A DNA stretch of 64,000 bases from Candidatus Sodalis pierantonius str. SOPE (GCF_000517405.1 NZ_CP006568.1:4340001-4404000); one strand, 5' to 3'; numbered from the stretch's first letter, positions 46,264 to 56,406 are shown. Notes: a model not told the origin generated them from the sequence alone. Numbers and translations: made by a program.

Positions 46264-47313
46264 TCAGGTAGACGAAGCCGGATGCAGCGCACCCAGCTCA
46301 TGGAAATAACGCTCTCCCCGATCACGCTCGTCGTCGCTGCCAGCATCGGCGAACAGCGTGATAACGCGCTGCGCCGGCGTCATCTCCTGCGCCAGTCGAT
46401 AGGCGCTGCGCCAATTGGCCACGGCGGAAGCGCCAATACGGATCCCGGTCAAACGATAAAATTCATACATCGTGCTCAGCGATTCCTGCCAATTAATGTG
46501 ATCAAACGGCACAGTGTCCAGCCCCGCATGGGCGATAAAGGGTTGCCGAAAACCGAACCCCATGCCGCCCGCGCCGCCCGCGCCGCCGAATTTATCCCTA
46601 TCATTGGGGGGATCATAGGTTCCAAACGGCAATTCGCTGGGGGTAGTCCCGCGCACCACAAGCGACGGGTTATCCTGAATAAGCGCTTTATAAACGCCGC
46701 TTAAGGTACCGCCGGTGCCCACCGCCGCCACCCAGCCGTCCGCTTGCTCATTTGCCAGCTGGCGGCGGATCTCCTGCCCGGTCTGGTATTGATGCACCGC
46801 CACATTCACCAGATTCAGGTGCTGTGATAGCAATGTCCAGCCGGGATCGCGCAACCCTATTGCCTGAGCGCGGCTGATAAGACCCAGCAGAAAATAACGG
46901 CTTTCCACGGTGCTTAGTTCAGCGCCGGCCTCGCGCAGGAAGCCCACTAGCGGCGGCGGCGAACTATCGGGAATGATCAAATGTATCGGTATGCCGCACA
47001 GCTGGCCCAGTTTCGCCAGGGCTTTGCCCATGTTGCCGCCGGAGGCGTCCAGCAGCTTTAGCGGTCCGCGGCTAAAATCATGAAGATTTATCGCCTCACA
47101 GAACATACCGAACGCCGCACGATCTTTTACCGAACCGAACGGATTGACGAATTCATATTTCGCCAAAATTTGAGCACCTCCCGCGGGGCTGGGAACCGGT
47201 TGCAAGGGCGTATTGCCCAACGCCTGATAAAAGGGGATTAATGTCGGGAACAGGCTCAGCGCGCGGGCGGGATCCGGCGCGCCTTTGAGAGAATTGAACA
47301 ATTCAAAATTCAT
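46264..47313 (-). CDS. PLP-dependent cysteine synthase / cystathionine beta-synthase family protein
   Basis: 349 residues, fold-type II. PLP lysine in NPFGSVKDRAAFGM (near 67), substrate-binding loop DASGGNMGKALAKLG (near 91), and phosphate-binding loop VGTGGTLSGVYKAL (near 197). It has an unusual Gly-rich insert FGGAGGAGGMGFGF near 242. A second fold-type II enzyme besides cdsH at 125; the two are only distantly alike. The exact reaction (cysteine, cyanoalanine or diaminopropionate chemistry) cannot be told from sequence. AAGGA precedes the ATG. Intact. Confidence 0.8.
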   Translation of the reverse strand: MNFELFNSLKGAPDPARALSLFPTLIPFYQALGNTPLQPVPSPAGGAQILAKYEFVNPFGSVKDRAAFGMFCEAINLHDFSRGPLKLLDASGGNMGKALAKLGQLCGIPIHLIIPDSSPPPLVGFLREAGAELSTVESRYFLLGLISRAQAIGLRDPGWTLLSQHLNLVNVAVHQYQTGQEIRRQLANEQADGWVAAVGTGGTLSGVYKALIQDNPSLVVRGTTPSELPFGTYDPPNDRDKFGGAGGAGGMGFGFRQPFIAHAGLDTVPFDHINWQESLSTMYEFYRLTGIRIGASAVANWRSAYRLAQEMTPAQRVITLFADAGSDDERDRGERYFHELGALHPASST

Positions 47314-47488
47314 GTGCTTTCCTTGGTTGCGGGCTAGGGGAAAATGACTGAATCATTCTTATTATTAGAACTGGCAATTTAACAGTTGGCTAGGGTGGGT
47401 CAACGCCTGTAAAATTAATGACTTATTGCTTTATGGTCGTCGGTTTTGGCGGCGAGGCGGTCAGCAAAACAGTCAGGAGACAGCGTGT

Positions 47489-48163
47489 ATGTTTGAACTT
47501 TTCAAAGCAATCGGCCTGGGCCTGATGGTGCCGCTGCCGCTGGTGAACCCGCTCACCACCGTGGCGCTGTTCCTTAGCCTCAGTAAAAACATGACCGTGG
47601 AGGAGCACAATCAGCAGGCGCGGCTGGCGTCGGTCTATGTATTCGTATTCGCCATTATGATGGTCGCCTTTTATGCCGGTACGCTGGTGATGAATACCTT
47701 CGGGATTTCCATTCCGGGGCTGCGGATTGCGGGTGGGCTTATCGTCTCCTTTGTCGGTTTTCGCATGTTGTTTCCCGCACAGACCGATGATGATTCCGGT
47801 ATCGCCGAAAGTAAGGCGCGCGAAATGCATAAGCATAAAACCACCAATATCGCCTTTGTGCCGCTGGCGATGCCGAGTACGGCAGGGCCGGGTACTATCG
47901 CCATGATCATCAGTTGGGTGTCTACCGTTAACGAGGATGTCTATTTCGCCCCCTGGATCACCGCCCTGGCGCCGGTGCTGGTATTTCTGACCATCAGCGT
48001 GATTGTCTGGATCGCGCTGCACAGTTCAGGCGCCATTATGCATGTGGTCGGCGCCAGCGGTATCGAGGCGATTTCACGGCTGATGGGTTTTTTGCTGGTG
48101 TGTATGGGCGTTCAGTTTGTTATTAATGGCGTACTGGAGATCATTGCCGATTATCATGCCTGA
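47489..48163 (+). CDS. marC: MarC family inner-membrane protein
   Basis: 224 residues, very close to E. coli MarC (221). Six helices; signatures LVNPLTTVALFLSLSKNMT, FGISIPGLRIAGGLIVSFVGFRMLFP, NIAFVPLAMPSTAGPGTIAMIIS and GIEAISRLMGFLLVCMGVQFVING. Despite its name MarC has no proven drug-efflux role. In E. coli marC is divergent from marRAB; those genes are absent here. AGGAG before the ATG at 47489 decides the start; 21 upstream in-frame codons have no homology. Intact. Confidence 0.9.
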   Translation: MFELFKAIGLGLMVPLPLVNPLTTVALFLSLSKNMTVEEHNQQARLASVYVFVFAIMMVAFYAGTLVMNTFGISIPGLRIAGGLIVSFVGFRMLFPAQTDDDSGIAESKAREMHKHKTTNIAFVPLAMPSTAGPGTIAMIISWVSTVNEDVYFAPWITALAPVLVFLTISVIVWIALHSSGAIMHVVGASGIEAISRLMGFLLVCMGVQFVINGVLEIIADYHA

Positions 48164-48302
48164 TGGCGGTAGCGGCGAACGGCGCAGGATCCTGCGCTCG
48201 ATGAGCGCCCAACAGCTCAGAGCGACGTTGCTGCCCGCGGCATCAGCCATGGCGAGTGCCGCAACCGCCGCACCGCTCATGCATCTCCCCACCCGCCGGT
48301 GA

Positions 48303-49616
48303 TTACGCATCAGACCGACATCGCGTCGCTAATTTCTGTTTCACTTCCGCCAGCAGCCAATAAAACAGGCCGGCCGCCAACAGCGAATTCAGCGACGGGA
48401 TCCCCACATGAAAAGCGAAACCCACCATACTGCCACTCAGCCAGGCCACGATACCCGACCAGCCGATCACAGGCGTCGACGCCGCATCTGGCAGCGTGTG
48501 GCGCGCGCGCGTGGCATCCAGCAGCGTGCGGTGGGTGCGCAGCACGTAATAATCTACCAGCATGATGCCGGCGATCGGCGGGAACAGCACGCCGAGAAAA
48601 ATGAGAAAGTCGATAAAATGACCAATGATGCCCAGAACCGAAAGCATCGTGCCGGTCAGCCCCAACAGCAGCGTCAGCCAGCGGTAGCGCCATTTGCGAC
48701 GGCTCAGTCCGTCCAGCGCCGTCGCCAGACCAAGGCTTGCGGAGTACAGGTTGACGTCATTCACTTTGATGGCGGAAAGGATCACGGTAACTAAACCAAT
48801 CCAGCCGGCGCTATGGGACATGATAGTGACCACATCCGCCGTTCCGAGCGCGTGGGCGACGATGATGGACATGCAATTTATAATTATCTCACCAACAACA
48901 ATAGATGAAGTAATCATAAACAAAACGTGGTTCTTATTTTTACAATAGCGGCTGATATCGGGAGAAATTAACGCGCCGACAATGCATCCACCTGCCACCA
49001 TGGTGGCCCCCTGACTTAATGACATCGCCGGGCCATTCGGCTGGCCATCAAAAAAATTAATCACATCGGGGCCACTGACAATATCGTATAAGATATACAG
49101 CACCACCAAGAAAAATAATGGGACGGAGATTTTCGCCGTCCAACTGAGTGCGGAAAAACCGTATAAAACTAACAGCGTGATGATCAATCCGGACACAACG
49201 GCGGCGGCAGGATAATTGAGCATGCCCTGAGAAGCATGCAGCAATCCATCGGCCAGCACCGAATTCTGCACACCAAACCAGCCTATTAGGCTTAGGGCAA
49301 TAAATATGCCAATGATCACCGAGCCGATGCGCCCGAACCCGCACCAGCGGGCCAGCAGGCTGGTGCATAATCCCTCTTTCATCCCGACCAGCCCCATTCC
49401 CAGGCTGACGATTTCCAATATCAGGCTGCCGAGTACCGTCGCGAGCATAGCCTGCCCGAAAGTCATGCTGTGGCCTAACGTTGCGCCAACCATAAATTGC
49501 GATAAGGACGTCATCATCCCCATCCGCACCAGCGTGGCATTTAACAGACTCGCCCGGGAACTTGCCGGCACCCGATTATAGGCATGGTCATTTTTATTAA
49601 TATCTGCTCCCTGCAT
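48303..49616 (-). CDS. NCS1-type cytosine/purine permease (CodB-like)
   Basis: 437 residues with about twelve hydrophobic segments. NCS1 features include ATLGHSMTFGQAMLATVLGSLILEIVS, SLIGWFGVQNSVLADGL, the substrate-helix region VAGGCIVGALISPDISRYCKN, and LGVLFPPIAGIMLVDYYVLRT. Such proteins import nucleobases or related ring compounds with Na+ or H+. No deaminase is adjacent, so the substrate is unknown. A strong GGGAGGAG places the start at 49616; the frame extends upstream without homology. Intact. Confidence 0.85.
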   Translation of the reverse strand: MQGADINKNDHAYNRVPASSRASLLNATLVRMGMMTSLSQFMVGATLGHSMTFGQAMLATVLGSLILEIVSLGMGLVGMKEGLCTSLLARWCGFGRIGSVIIGIFIALSLIGWFGVQNSVLADGLLHASQGMLNYPAAAVVSGLIITLLVLYGFSALSWTAKISVPLFFLVVLYILYDIVSGPDVINFFDGQPNGPAMSLSQGATMVAGGCIVGALISPDISRYCKNKNHVLFMITSSIVVGEIIINCMSIIVAHALGTADVVTIMSHSAGWIGLVTVILSAIKVNDVNLYSASLGLATALDGLSRRKWRYRWLTLLLGLTGTMLSVLGIIGHFIDFLIFLGVLFPPIAGIMLVDYYVLRTHRTLLDATRARHTLPDAASTPVIGWSGIVAWLSGSMVGFAFHVGIPSLNSLLAAGLFYWLLAEVKQKLATRCRSDA

Positions 49617-50521
49617 TATACTCCTCCCTATTATTAAATACCGCCTAGTATCCTGAAGCGGTCTGGCATCACATGCACTAAATAATATGAATATTAAATG
49701 ATTTGATATTTGAAGCGACGACGGGATCATAATGAAACACATTAATGAGTATTTCAACTCCTGAACACGACTCAGTTAGCCGCGACGTAATGATATTTAT
49801 ATTAAAATAGATAATACCATAATAAACGAACACGACATTTAACGATCGGCGTAACCAGGGCGTGTGCCTCCCCCCTATCAAGCCACCGGCGTCACGTTGT
49901 CGCAAGCGATTCTCACATTTGGCGCAAAAAGAGGGTAACGCGCAAGCCTTAAGCCGTTTTATCCCGTTGCTTCCCGCTTGGGGCTGGCGCCCGGCCATCG
50001 CTGCCTGATGCCTGATGACAAATGCTTAATGCCTGATAGCTGATGACAAATGACCGATTGCCACCCCAGCCACCGAGGGGCGAGGCGGGCACGCCTTTCT
50101 GGCATCAGAGTTCACAATAATGTGTGTCGTTTAATGTTATCATAATCCCTCCAAGATAAGGGAATACCGCCATTAACCCTCGCAAACCTCCCTTTTTCAC
50201 GCATCTGCACGCCCTGTATTAGCGCGCTTTTGCGCCCCGCGCGGCGATGACGGCTGAAAACCTTCGCGCCCAGCGCGGGATCATGATGAGGGCGGGTGCG
50301 CCTTTCTGCGCTTCATGCTATAAGCGCCGAGGCGTAGGGAAGCTTCTAACCCCTTTCACACTCATCCTGATATAATCGTCCCTCTGGCCCGGTGTTTCGA
50401 TGCTGTTCGTTCTTTGGTGATGTGCGCCGCGGGTCCTTGAAACATACCGGGGCCGGCAGGAGCGAACGACAGCATCGGCATTAATAAAAGACTCATTCAA
50501 TCTTAAGTAGATATCAAACCT
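49617..50521. other. 905-bp non-coding region before rlmJ
   Basis: No gene found. The first 230 bp are AT-rich. CTGATGACAAATG is repeated directly at 50012-50024 and 50040-50052. An inverted repeat lies at 50399-50476, listed separately. In E. coli prlC and rlmJ are neighbours, so this is the edge of inserted material. Confidence 0.5.
50399..50476. repeat. Long-stem inverted repeat in the rlmJ leader
   Basis: GATGCTGTTCGTTC (50399-50412) pairs with GAACGACAGCATC (50464-50476) with one bulged T, separated by about 51 nt that are themselves GC-rich. It ends 45 bp before the rlmJ start and may be a leader structure. Confidence 0.5.
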
Positions 50522-51343
50522 ATGCTCAGCTATCGCCACAGCTTTCACGCCGGCAACCACGCCGACGTGCTCAAACATACCGTGCTCAGCCTCATCCTGA
50601 GCGCGATGAAGGAAAAGCCCTTCCTTTATCTTGACAGCCATGCCGGCGCGGGCCGGTATTTGCTTTCCAGCGAACAGGCCGAGCGCACCGGTGAATATCT
50701 GGAAGGCATCGCCCGGATCTGGCAACGTGACGATGCCCCGGCTTTGTTGGCCCCTTATCTGGAGGTGGTCCGTCATTTCAACCGCGCCGGCCAGTTGCGT
50801 TATTATCCTGGTTCGCCCCTGCTGGCCCGCCAACTGCTGCGCGGCGAAGATGAGTTACATTTGACCGAGCTGCACGTCAGTGACTATCCGCTGTTGCGCA
50901 GCGAGTTTCACAAAGATCCCCGGGCCTCGGTGCTGCGGGCTGACGGTTATCAACAATTGAAGTCCCAACTGCCGCCGGCCTCCCGTCGCGGCGTGGTGCT
51001 GATCGATCCGCCTTATGAGTTGAAAACCGACTATCAGGACGGGGTCAGCGCGATTCAGGAAGGCTATAAACGTTTCGCGACCGGCGTCTATGCGCTGTGG
51101 TATCCGGTGGTGCTGCGCCAGCAGGTAAAGCGCACCTTGTCGGCGCTGGAGCAAAGCGGTATCCGCCGTATTCTGCAAATTGAACTGGCGGTCCGTCCCG
51201 ATAGCGACAGGCGCGGCATGATTGTCATCAATCCCCCCTGGAAACTGGAACAACAGATGAACGCGTTGCTGCCGTGGCTGCACCAGACGCTGGTGCCTTC
51301 TGGCCAGGGTCACGCTTTTGCGCGCTGGCTGATGCCGGAGTAA
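50522..51343 (+). CDS. rlmJ: 23S rRNA (adenine-2030-N6) methyltransferase
   Basis: 273 residues against 280 in E. coli. MLSYRHSFHAGNHADVLKH start, SAM-binding LYLDSHAGAGRYLL, and catalytic motif DPPYE (near 164), the N6-adenine methylase signature. It methylates A2030 of 23S rRNA. It is followed by gorA, as in E. coli. Intact, in contrast to the dead 16S enzyme gene rsmJ nearby. Confidence 0.96.
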   Translation: MLSYRHSFHAGNHADVLKHTVLSLILSAMKEKPFLYLDSHAGAGRYLLSSEQAERTGEYLEGIARIWQRDDAPALLAPYLEVVRHFNRAGQLRYYPGSPLLARQLLRGEDELHLTELHVSDYPLLRSEFHKDPRASVLRADGYQQLKSQLPPASRRGVVLIDPPYELKTDYQDGVSAIQEGYKRFATGVYALWYPVVLRQQVKRTLSALEQSGIRRILQIELAVRPDSDRRGMIVINPPWKLEQQMNALLPWLHQTLVPSGQGHAFARWLMPE

Positions 51344-51440
51344 ATAAGGCGGCCTATCAAAGGGATTGATGCAATCTTTGCGACAACGCGCGTTTGCACG
51401 TTACACTTGTGCCAACGATTTTGCTGAAGGAAACGCCCGA

Positions 51441-52793
51441 ATGACCCGACATTACGATTACCTCACCATTGGCGGCGGCGGCAGCGGCATTGCGTCAATC
51501 AACCGCGCCGCCCAATACGGCCATAAATGCGCGCTGATTGAAGCCAAATACCTCGGCGGCACCTGTGTCAATGTGGGCTGTGTCCCGAAGAAAGTGATGT
51601 GGCACGCCGCGCAAATCGCCGAAGCGGTGAGGTTGTATGCCCCCGATTATGGGTTTAGCACGACTGTGGAAAAATTCGACTGGCGTACCCTGGTCGAGAG
51701 CCGCAGCGCCTATATCGATCGCATCCATCAATCCTACGACCGGGTGCTGGGCAATAATCACGTGGACGTCATCCACGGCTTTGCCCGTTTCGTCGATGCC
51801 CATACCGTGGAGGTCAACGGCGAACGCATCACCGCCGCTCACATTTTAATCGCCACCGGTGGCCGTCCCAGTAAAGTCGCCATCCCCGGGGCGGAATACG
51901 GCATTGATTCCGATATGTTTTTCGCGCTGGACGCCATGCCGGAGCGCGTAGCGGTGGTGGGCGCCGGCTATATCGCGGTGGAGATCGCCGGTGTGCTAAA
52001 CGGGCTGGAGGCCCAGACCCATTTGTTTGTCCGCAAACACGCGCCGCTGCGTACCTTTGATCCGCTGATTGTCGAAACGTTGGTCGAGGTCATGCAGGCG
52101 GAAGGGCCGACGTTACATACCGGCTCGGTGCCGCGCTCGGTGACGAAAAACCAGGACGGCAGCCTGACTCTGACGCTGCACAATGACCAGCAATTCACCG
52201 TCGATGCCTTGATATGGGCCATTGGCCGCGAACCGGCCACGGATAATCTTAATCTGGCGGCGGCGGGGGTCGAAACCGACAGCACGGGCCATATCCAGGT
52301 GGATAAATACCAAAATACCAACGTGCCGGGTATTTACGCCGTCGGCGATAATACCGGCGCGGTGGAGCTTACGCCGGTGGCGGTTGCCGCCGGTCGCCGA
52401 CTGTCGGAGCGGCTGTTTAACAATAAGCCGGAAGAGCATCTGGACTATACGCTCATACCGACGGTGGCATTCAGCCATCCCCCCATCGGCGCCATTGGCC
52501 TGACCGAGCCGGAAGCCATTGAAAAATATGGTGAGAAGGAGGTCAAGGTCTATAAGACCTCCTTCACTTCCATGTATACGGCGGTCACCCAGCATCGTCA
52601 ACCATGTCGAATGAAGCTGGTTTGTGCCGGTCCGCAAGAGAAGATTGTGGGCCTGCACGGTATCGGTTTCGGCATGGATGAAATACTACAGGGTTTTGCG
52701 GTCGCCATTAAAATGGGCGCCACCAAACAGGACTTCGACAATACCGTAGCGATTCACCCGACCGCGGCGGAAGAACTGGTGACGATGCGTTAA
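51441..52793 (+). CDS. gor: Glutathione reductase
   Basis: 450 residues, the E. coli length, starting MTRHYDYLTIGGGGSGIAS. Order: FAD-binding domain, redox-active disulfide in GGTCVNVGCVPKKVMWHAAQ (Cys42 and Cys47), NADPH-binding GAGYIAVEIAGVLNGL with downstream RKHAPLR conferring NADPH preference, second FAD motif IYAVGDNTG, and C-terminal interface with catalytic HPTAAEEL. It keeps glutathione reduced. The frame is open 25 codons further upstream without homology. Intact. Confidence 0.98.
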   Translation: MTRHYDYLTIGGGGSGIASINRAAQYGHKCALIEAKYLGGTCVNVGCVPKKVMWHAAQIAEAVRLYAPDYGFSTTVEKFDWRTLVESRSAYIDRIHQSYDRVLGNNHVDVIHGFARFVDAHTVEVNGERITAAHILIATGGRPSKVAIPGAEYGIDSDMFFALDAMPERVAVVGAGYIAVEIAGVLNGLEAQTHLFVRKHAPLRTFDPLIVETLVEVMQAEGPTLHTGSVPRSVTKNQDGSLTLTLHNDQQFTVDALIWAIGREPATDNLNLAAAGVETDSTGHIQVDKYQNTNVPGIYAVGDNTGAVELTPVAVAAGRRLSERLFNNKPEEHLDYTLIPTVAFSHPPIGAIGLTEPEAIEKYGEKEVKVYKTSFTSMYTAVTQHRQPCRMKLVCAGPQEKIVGLHGIGFGMDEILQGFAVAIKMGATKQDFDNTVAIHPTAAEELVTMR

Positions 52794-53019
52794 ACCTTTT
52801 ATCGCTCCCGCACGGGCCAGCCTAGCTGGCCGTGTTCCGCCTTACCCCCTCTCTTCCTGCCAGATTGCTGTGGCGTGAAGGGGTCGACCCCCTACACTAC
52901 GGCCGGGATAGTGGCCTTGCGCGAAAGACGTCGGCGGCATGCCGGCCCCTCAGTTGAGATCATTGGCTATAATTATTTTCACTACGACAATAACTTATGG
53001 GCTGACGTTGAGAGGGATT

Positions 53020-53834
53020 ATGGCCGAAAAAAAACCGCATGCCGCCACCGCCCGTGAACCGGAAATTACCACGCCGCTGACCACGCTACATACCGGCCAT
53101 GAGTCGATTGATAAGGTTGCACACCGCTTCGGACGGCTTATCGAAAAGATCAGCGCTTATCCGGTGGTGGCGCATATGATTCGCGCCGCGGAACGGTTTA
53201 GCGATCGGATGGGCAGCCAATTCGGCGCGGCAATCACCTATTTTTCGTTCCTTTCCCTGATCCCCATACTGATGGTGTCGTTTGCCGGTGTCGGTTTTTT
53301 CTGGCGTCCAATCCGGATATCCTCACCGATTTGAATAATAAAATCGCCGACAGCATCAGCGAGCAAACGCTGGCGAGCACGCTGAAGGACACGGTCCGAA
53401 CCGCCGTGCAACAGCGCACGACGGTGGGGGTAACCGGTTTACTGGTGGCGCTTTATTCGGGTCTGAACTGGATGGGAAACCTGCGCGAAGCCATCCGCGC
53501 CCAGCTGCGTGACGAATGGGAGCGCAATCCCCAGGAGCAGGAGAAATTTTACCTGAAATACCTGCGCGACCTGGTTTCACTGATAGGGTTGGTGGTAGCG
53601 CTCATCGTCACGCTGTCGCTGACGTCTGTTTTCGCCGGAACACAGGATGCCATTATTCGGGCGATGGGGCTGGACACCGTCACCTGGCTGCGGCCGGTGA
53701 TGGTAGTGACGGGCATGACGCTTTCGATGCTGGCTAATTTCCTGTTATTTCTGTGGATATTCTGGGTCATTCCGCGGCTCGCTGCTGGCGGGAATATGCC
53801 TTCCGGCCGGCTGAGGGGTGCCGCTGGAGTTTAG
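53020..53834 (+). pseudogene. yhjD: YihY/BrkB-type membrane protein YhjD, frameshifted and truncated
   Basis: MAEKKPHAATAREPE to GSQFGAAITYFSFLSLIPILMVSFAGVGFF reads in one frame. Loss of one T in the T run at about 53295 shifts it. The next frame holds NNKIADSISEQTLASTLKDTVRTAVQQRTT, GLNWMGNLREAIRAQLRDEWER and SLIGLVVALIVTLSLTS. Homology ends at WIFWVIPRL, about 80 residues short of the E. coli C-terminus. E. coli YhjD is an inner-membrane protein implicated in lipid IVA/LPS export phenotypes. Confidence 0.9.
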
Positions 53835-53837
53835 GAC

Positions 53838-54270
53838 GTTCGCCGCCGAGGGAAAGAAGGCCCGGCGCGTCGAAATCACCCCGCATGCGGGCCAAACCGA
53901 GTTCTTGTGGTCAAGAATAGGGGCCGTCGAGCCGCCCGGACCATAGCGAATATGTCGACATTCACGACCATAACAATATAATGCGCTGCTTTTACGCACA
54001 ATAAGCAGCTCATTACACCAACTTTTACATTTTAACAACCATAAACCAGCATTTATATCTGGTTGATAACTTTTCTTGCGGGTTTTTACAGAAATTAACT
54101 CTGTTGCAAACGCTTTCCTACGTGGTTTTCCCTGTCAGAACAGCAGGGCGAAAGATAATCTGCTACTGGCCGCCGGAAATGACTATTTGGTCAAAATTCA
54201 GCCATTGAAATGCCTTATTTCTCTGTCTAAGATGCCTATCTTTCCGTAGTTGACCAAATAAGAAACAATT
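53838..54270. other. yhjD-yhjE intergenic region
   Basis: 433 bp, moderately AT-rich, with no gene. The tail of yhjD should lie here but no recognisable peptide is left in any frame. Confidence 0.5.
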
Positions 54271-55520
54271 ATGCAAGTCTCAGCAGCACCGACTCTGGAT
54301 TCCGACGCAGCAGCGCCCCCCGTCAATTCGCGGGGCAAAGTGATTGTTGCTTCGTTGATCGGCACCGCCATCGAATTCTTCGATTTCTATATCTACGCGA
54401 CCGCCGCGACGCTACAATCGCTGGCCACCTTCGCCATCGCGTTTATCGCCCGGCCGATTGGCTCGGCGCTGTTCGGCCATTTTGGCGATCGCGCCGGCCG
54501 CAAAGTCACTCTGGTGGCCTCACTGCTCACCATGGGCATCTCCACGGTGGTGATCGGTCTCCTGCCGGGGTATGAAACCATTGGCGTGCTGGCCCCGCTG
54601 CTGCTGGCGCTGGCCCGTTTCGGCCAGGGTCTTGGCCTGGGAGGCGAATGGGGCGGCGCGGCGCTGCTGGCGACGGAAAACACGCGCTGTATGGCTCCTT
54701 CCCGCAGTTGGGCGCCCCTATTGGTTTCTTTTTCGCCAACGGCATGTTCCTACTGCTTTTCTGGCTGCTGACCGATGAACAGTTCATGAGCTGGGGCTGG
54801 CGTGTGCCGTTCCTGCTGTCGGCCGTATTGGTACTGATTGGGCTTTATGTGCGCGTCTCGCTGCACGAAACGCCGGTTTTCGTCAAAATCGCCAAGGCGC
54901 AGGTGCGCATGCCCATCGGCACCCTGCTGAAACAGCATCTGAAAGTAACCGTTATCGCTACGTTTATCATGGTCGCCACCTACACCTGTTCTATATCATG
55001 ACGGTGTTTTCCATGACCCATGGAACGGCTCCCCTGCCGTGCGGTCTGGGTTTCTCGCGCAACGACTTTCTGTTGATGCTGATGATTGGCGTCATCGGTT
55101 TCGGCCTGATGGTTTCCCGTCGCCGGTCAATTGGCGGATAAATTCGGCCGCCGGCACACCATGATAACCATTACGGTATTGATTATGGCCGTTGCGCTGG
55201 TGTTCCCGTCGCTCTTGGGTTCCGGCAATATCTGGGTAGTCATGGTGTTTTTGTTGATAGGATTTATGGTGATGGGCCTCACGTTCGGCCCCATGGGCGC
55301 GCTATTGCCGGAGTTATTCCCTACCGAAGTTCGCTATACCGGCGCCTCTTTTTCCTATAATGTGGCCTCAATCATCGGCGCATCGGTCGCCCCGTATATT
55401 GCCGCCTGGCTCACCGCCAATTACGGGTTATTCTACGTGGGTATCTACCTGGCGACGATGGCCTGCCTGACATTACTGGCGCTGCTGGCGGCGCATGAAA
55501 CACGGCACTGGGCGCTGTAA
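54271..55520 (+). pseudogene. yhjE: MFS metabolite transporter YhjE, multiply broken
   Basis: N-terminus MQVSAAPTLDSDAAAP with SLIGTAIEFFDFYIYATAA. About 17 residues between helices 1 and 2 are missing (YATAA joins TLQSLATFAIAF). Frame breaks occur near 54682 (ATEN, then RALYGSFPQLGAPIGFFFA), near 54988 (ATYT, then FYIMTVFSMT) and near 55115 (GFGLMV, then GQLADKFGRRHTM), before the C-terminus PMGALLPELFPTEVRYTGASFSYNVAS to HETRHWAL. At least three frameshifts and one in-frame deletion make it a clear relic. Confidence 0.93.
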
Positions 55521-55630
55521 ATTGCGCGGCTAAGCGGCCTGCCGGTAAAATAACGGTAATGACGGGCTGTCATCCCAGCGGATGCGGCCCGTTTTTTAAT
55601 GCGGCGTAGAGAACACTAAGAGGGTGACCC

Positions 55631-56406
55631 ATGACGTGGCAACAGATCAAATATGCGCTGCTGCTGGTGATTGTTATTCTGGTTGCGGCGCTCGGCGCCT
55701 GGCAATATTACGATACCTCCTCGCCAAAACATCCCGACGCGCTGTGGCGGATAGTGAGCGAAGAGTGCGTGCCGCACCAATTGCAGCGCGGGGATCCTTC
55801 GCCGTGCAGCGAAGTGAATACCGCCGCCGGCTATGTGTGGTGCTTAAGGATTTGGTGGGGCCGCTGCAGTTCTTACTGATGCCCACCGAAAAAATCAGCG
55901 GTATCGAAAGCCCGTGCTTGTTGTCCACCTCGACGCCCAATTTCTTTTATCTTGCCTGGCAGGCCAGACATTTTTTATCCGACAGGCGTGGTCAGGCGAT
56001 CGGCGATCGTTTTCTGTCGCTGGCGATCAATTCCGCCTACGGGCGGACGCAAAATCAGCTGCATATTCATATCTCCTGCCTGCGGCCCGATATTCGCGAA
56101 CGGCTGGATAACGATGCCGCCAGCATCAGCACCGATTGGCAGCCGCTGGCGCAGCCGGTGCTTGGCCATGAATATCTGGCCAAGCGCATTTCCGCGGCGG
56201 GGCTGGCGGCGCAAAGCCCGTTTTTGCGGCTGGCGCGCGAAGTGCCGGAGGCGTCGGAGGAAATGGGGGAATTCGGTATGGCGCTGACGCCGTTGCCCGA
56301 TGGCTCGCTGGTACTTCTGGCCAGCCAGCGCAGCTTACTGCACCGAAATACCGGCTCAATTGAAGAGATCCAGGACCATAGCTGCATCATTCTCAAGGGT
56401 CATTGA
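55631..56406 (+). pseudogene. cdh: CDP-diacylglycerol diphosphatase, frameshifted
   Basis: The N-terminus has one membrane anchor (LLLVIVILVAALGAW), followed by RIVSEECVPHQLQRGDPSPCSEV. At 55841-55848 an apparent GT duplication (GTGTGG for GTGG) shifts frame. The rest, VLKDLVGPLQFLLMPTEKISGIESP, FFYLAWQARHF, QNQLHIHISCLRPDIRE and EYLAKR to EEIQDHSCIIL, lies in the next frame. Cdh hydrolyses CDP-diacylglycerol to phosphatidate and CMP at the inner membrane. In E. coli cdh is at another map position, so this location is unusual. Confidence 0.9.

Noticed and set aside
47423..48022. 199-codon minus-strand ORF opposite marC
   Set aside because: Shadow frame rich in His/Gln/Arg; marC on the plus strand is unambiguous.
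45310..50521. A new defence or biosynthetic system in the prlC-rlmJ insert
   Set aside because: The four genes are divergently oriented, individually regulated and belong to unrelated known families; no operon or shared pathway is evident.
52820..52840. Terminator after gor
   Set aside because: GGCCAGCCTAGCTGGCC forms a hairpin but no T run follows on either strand.
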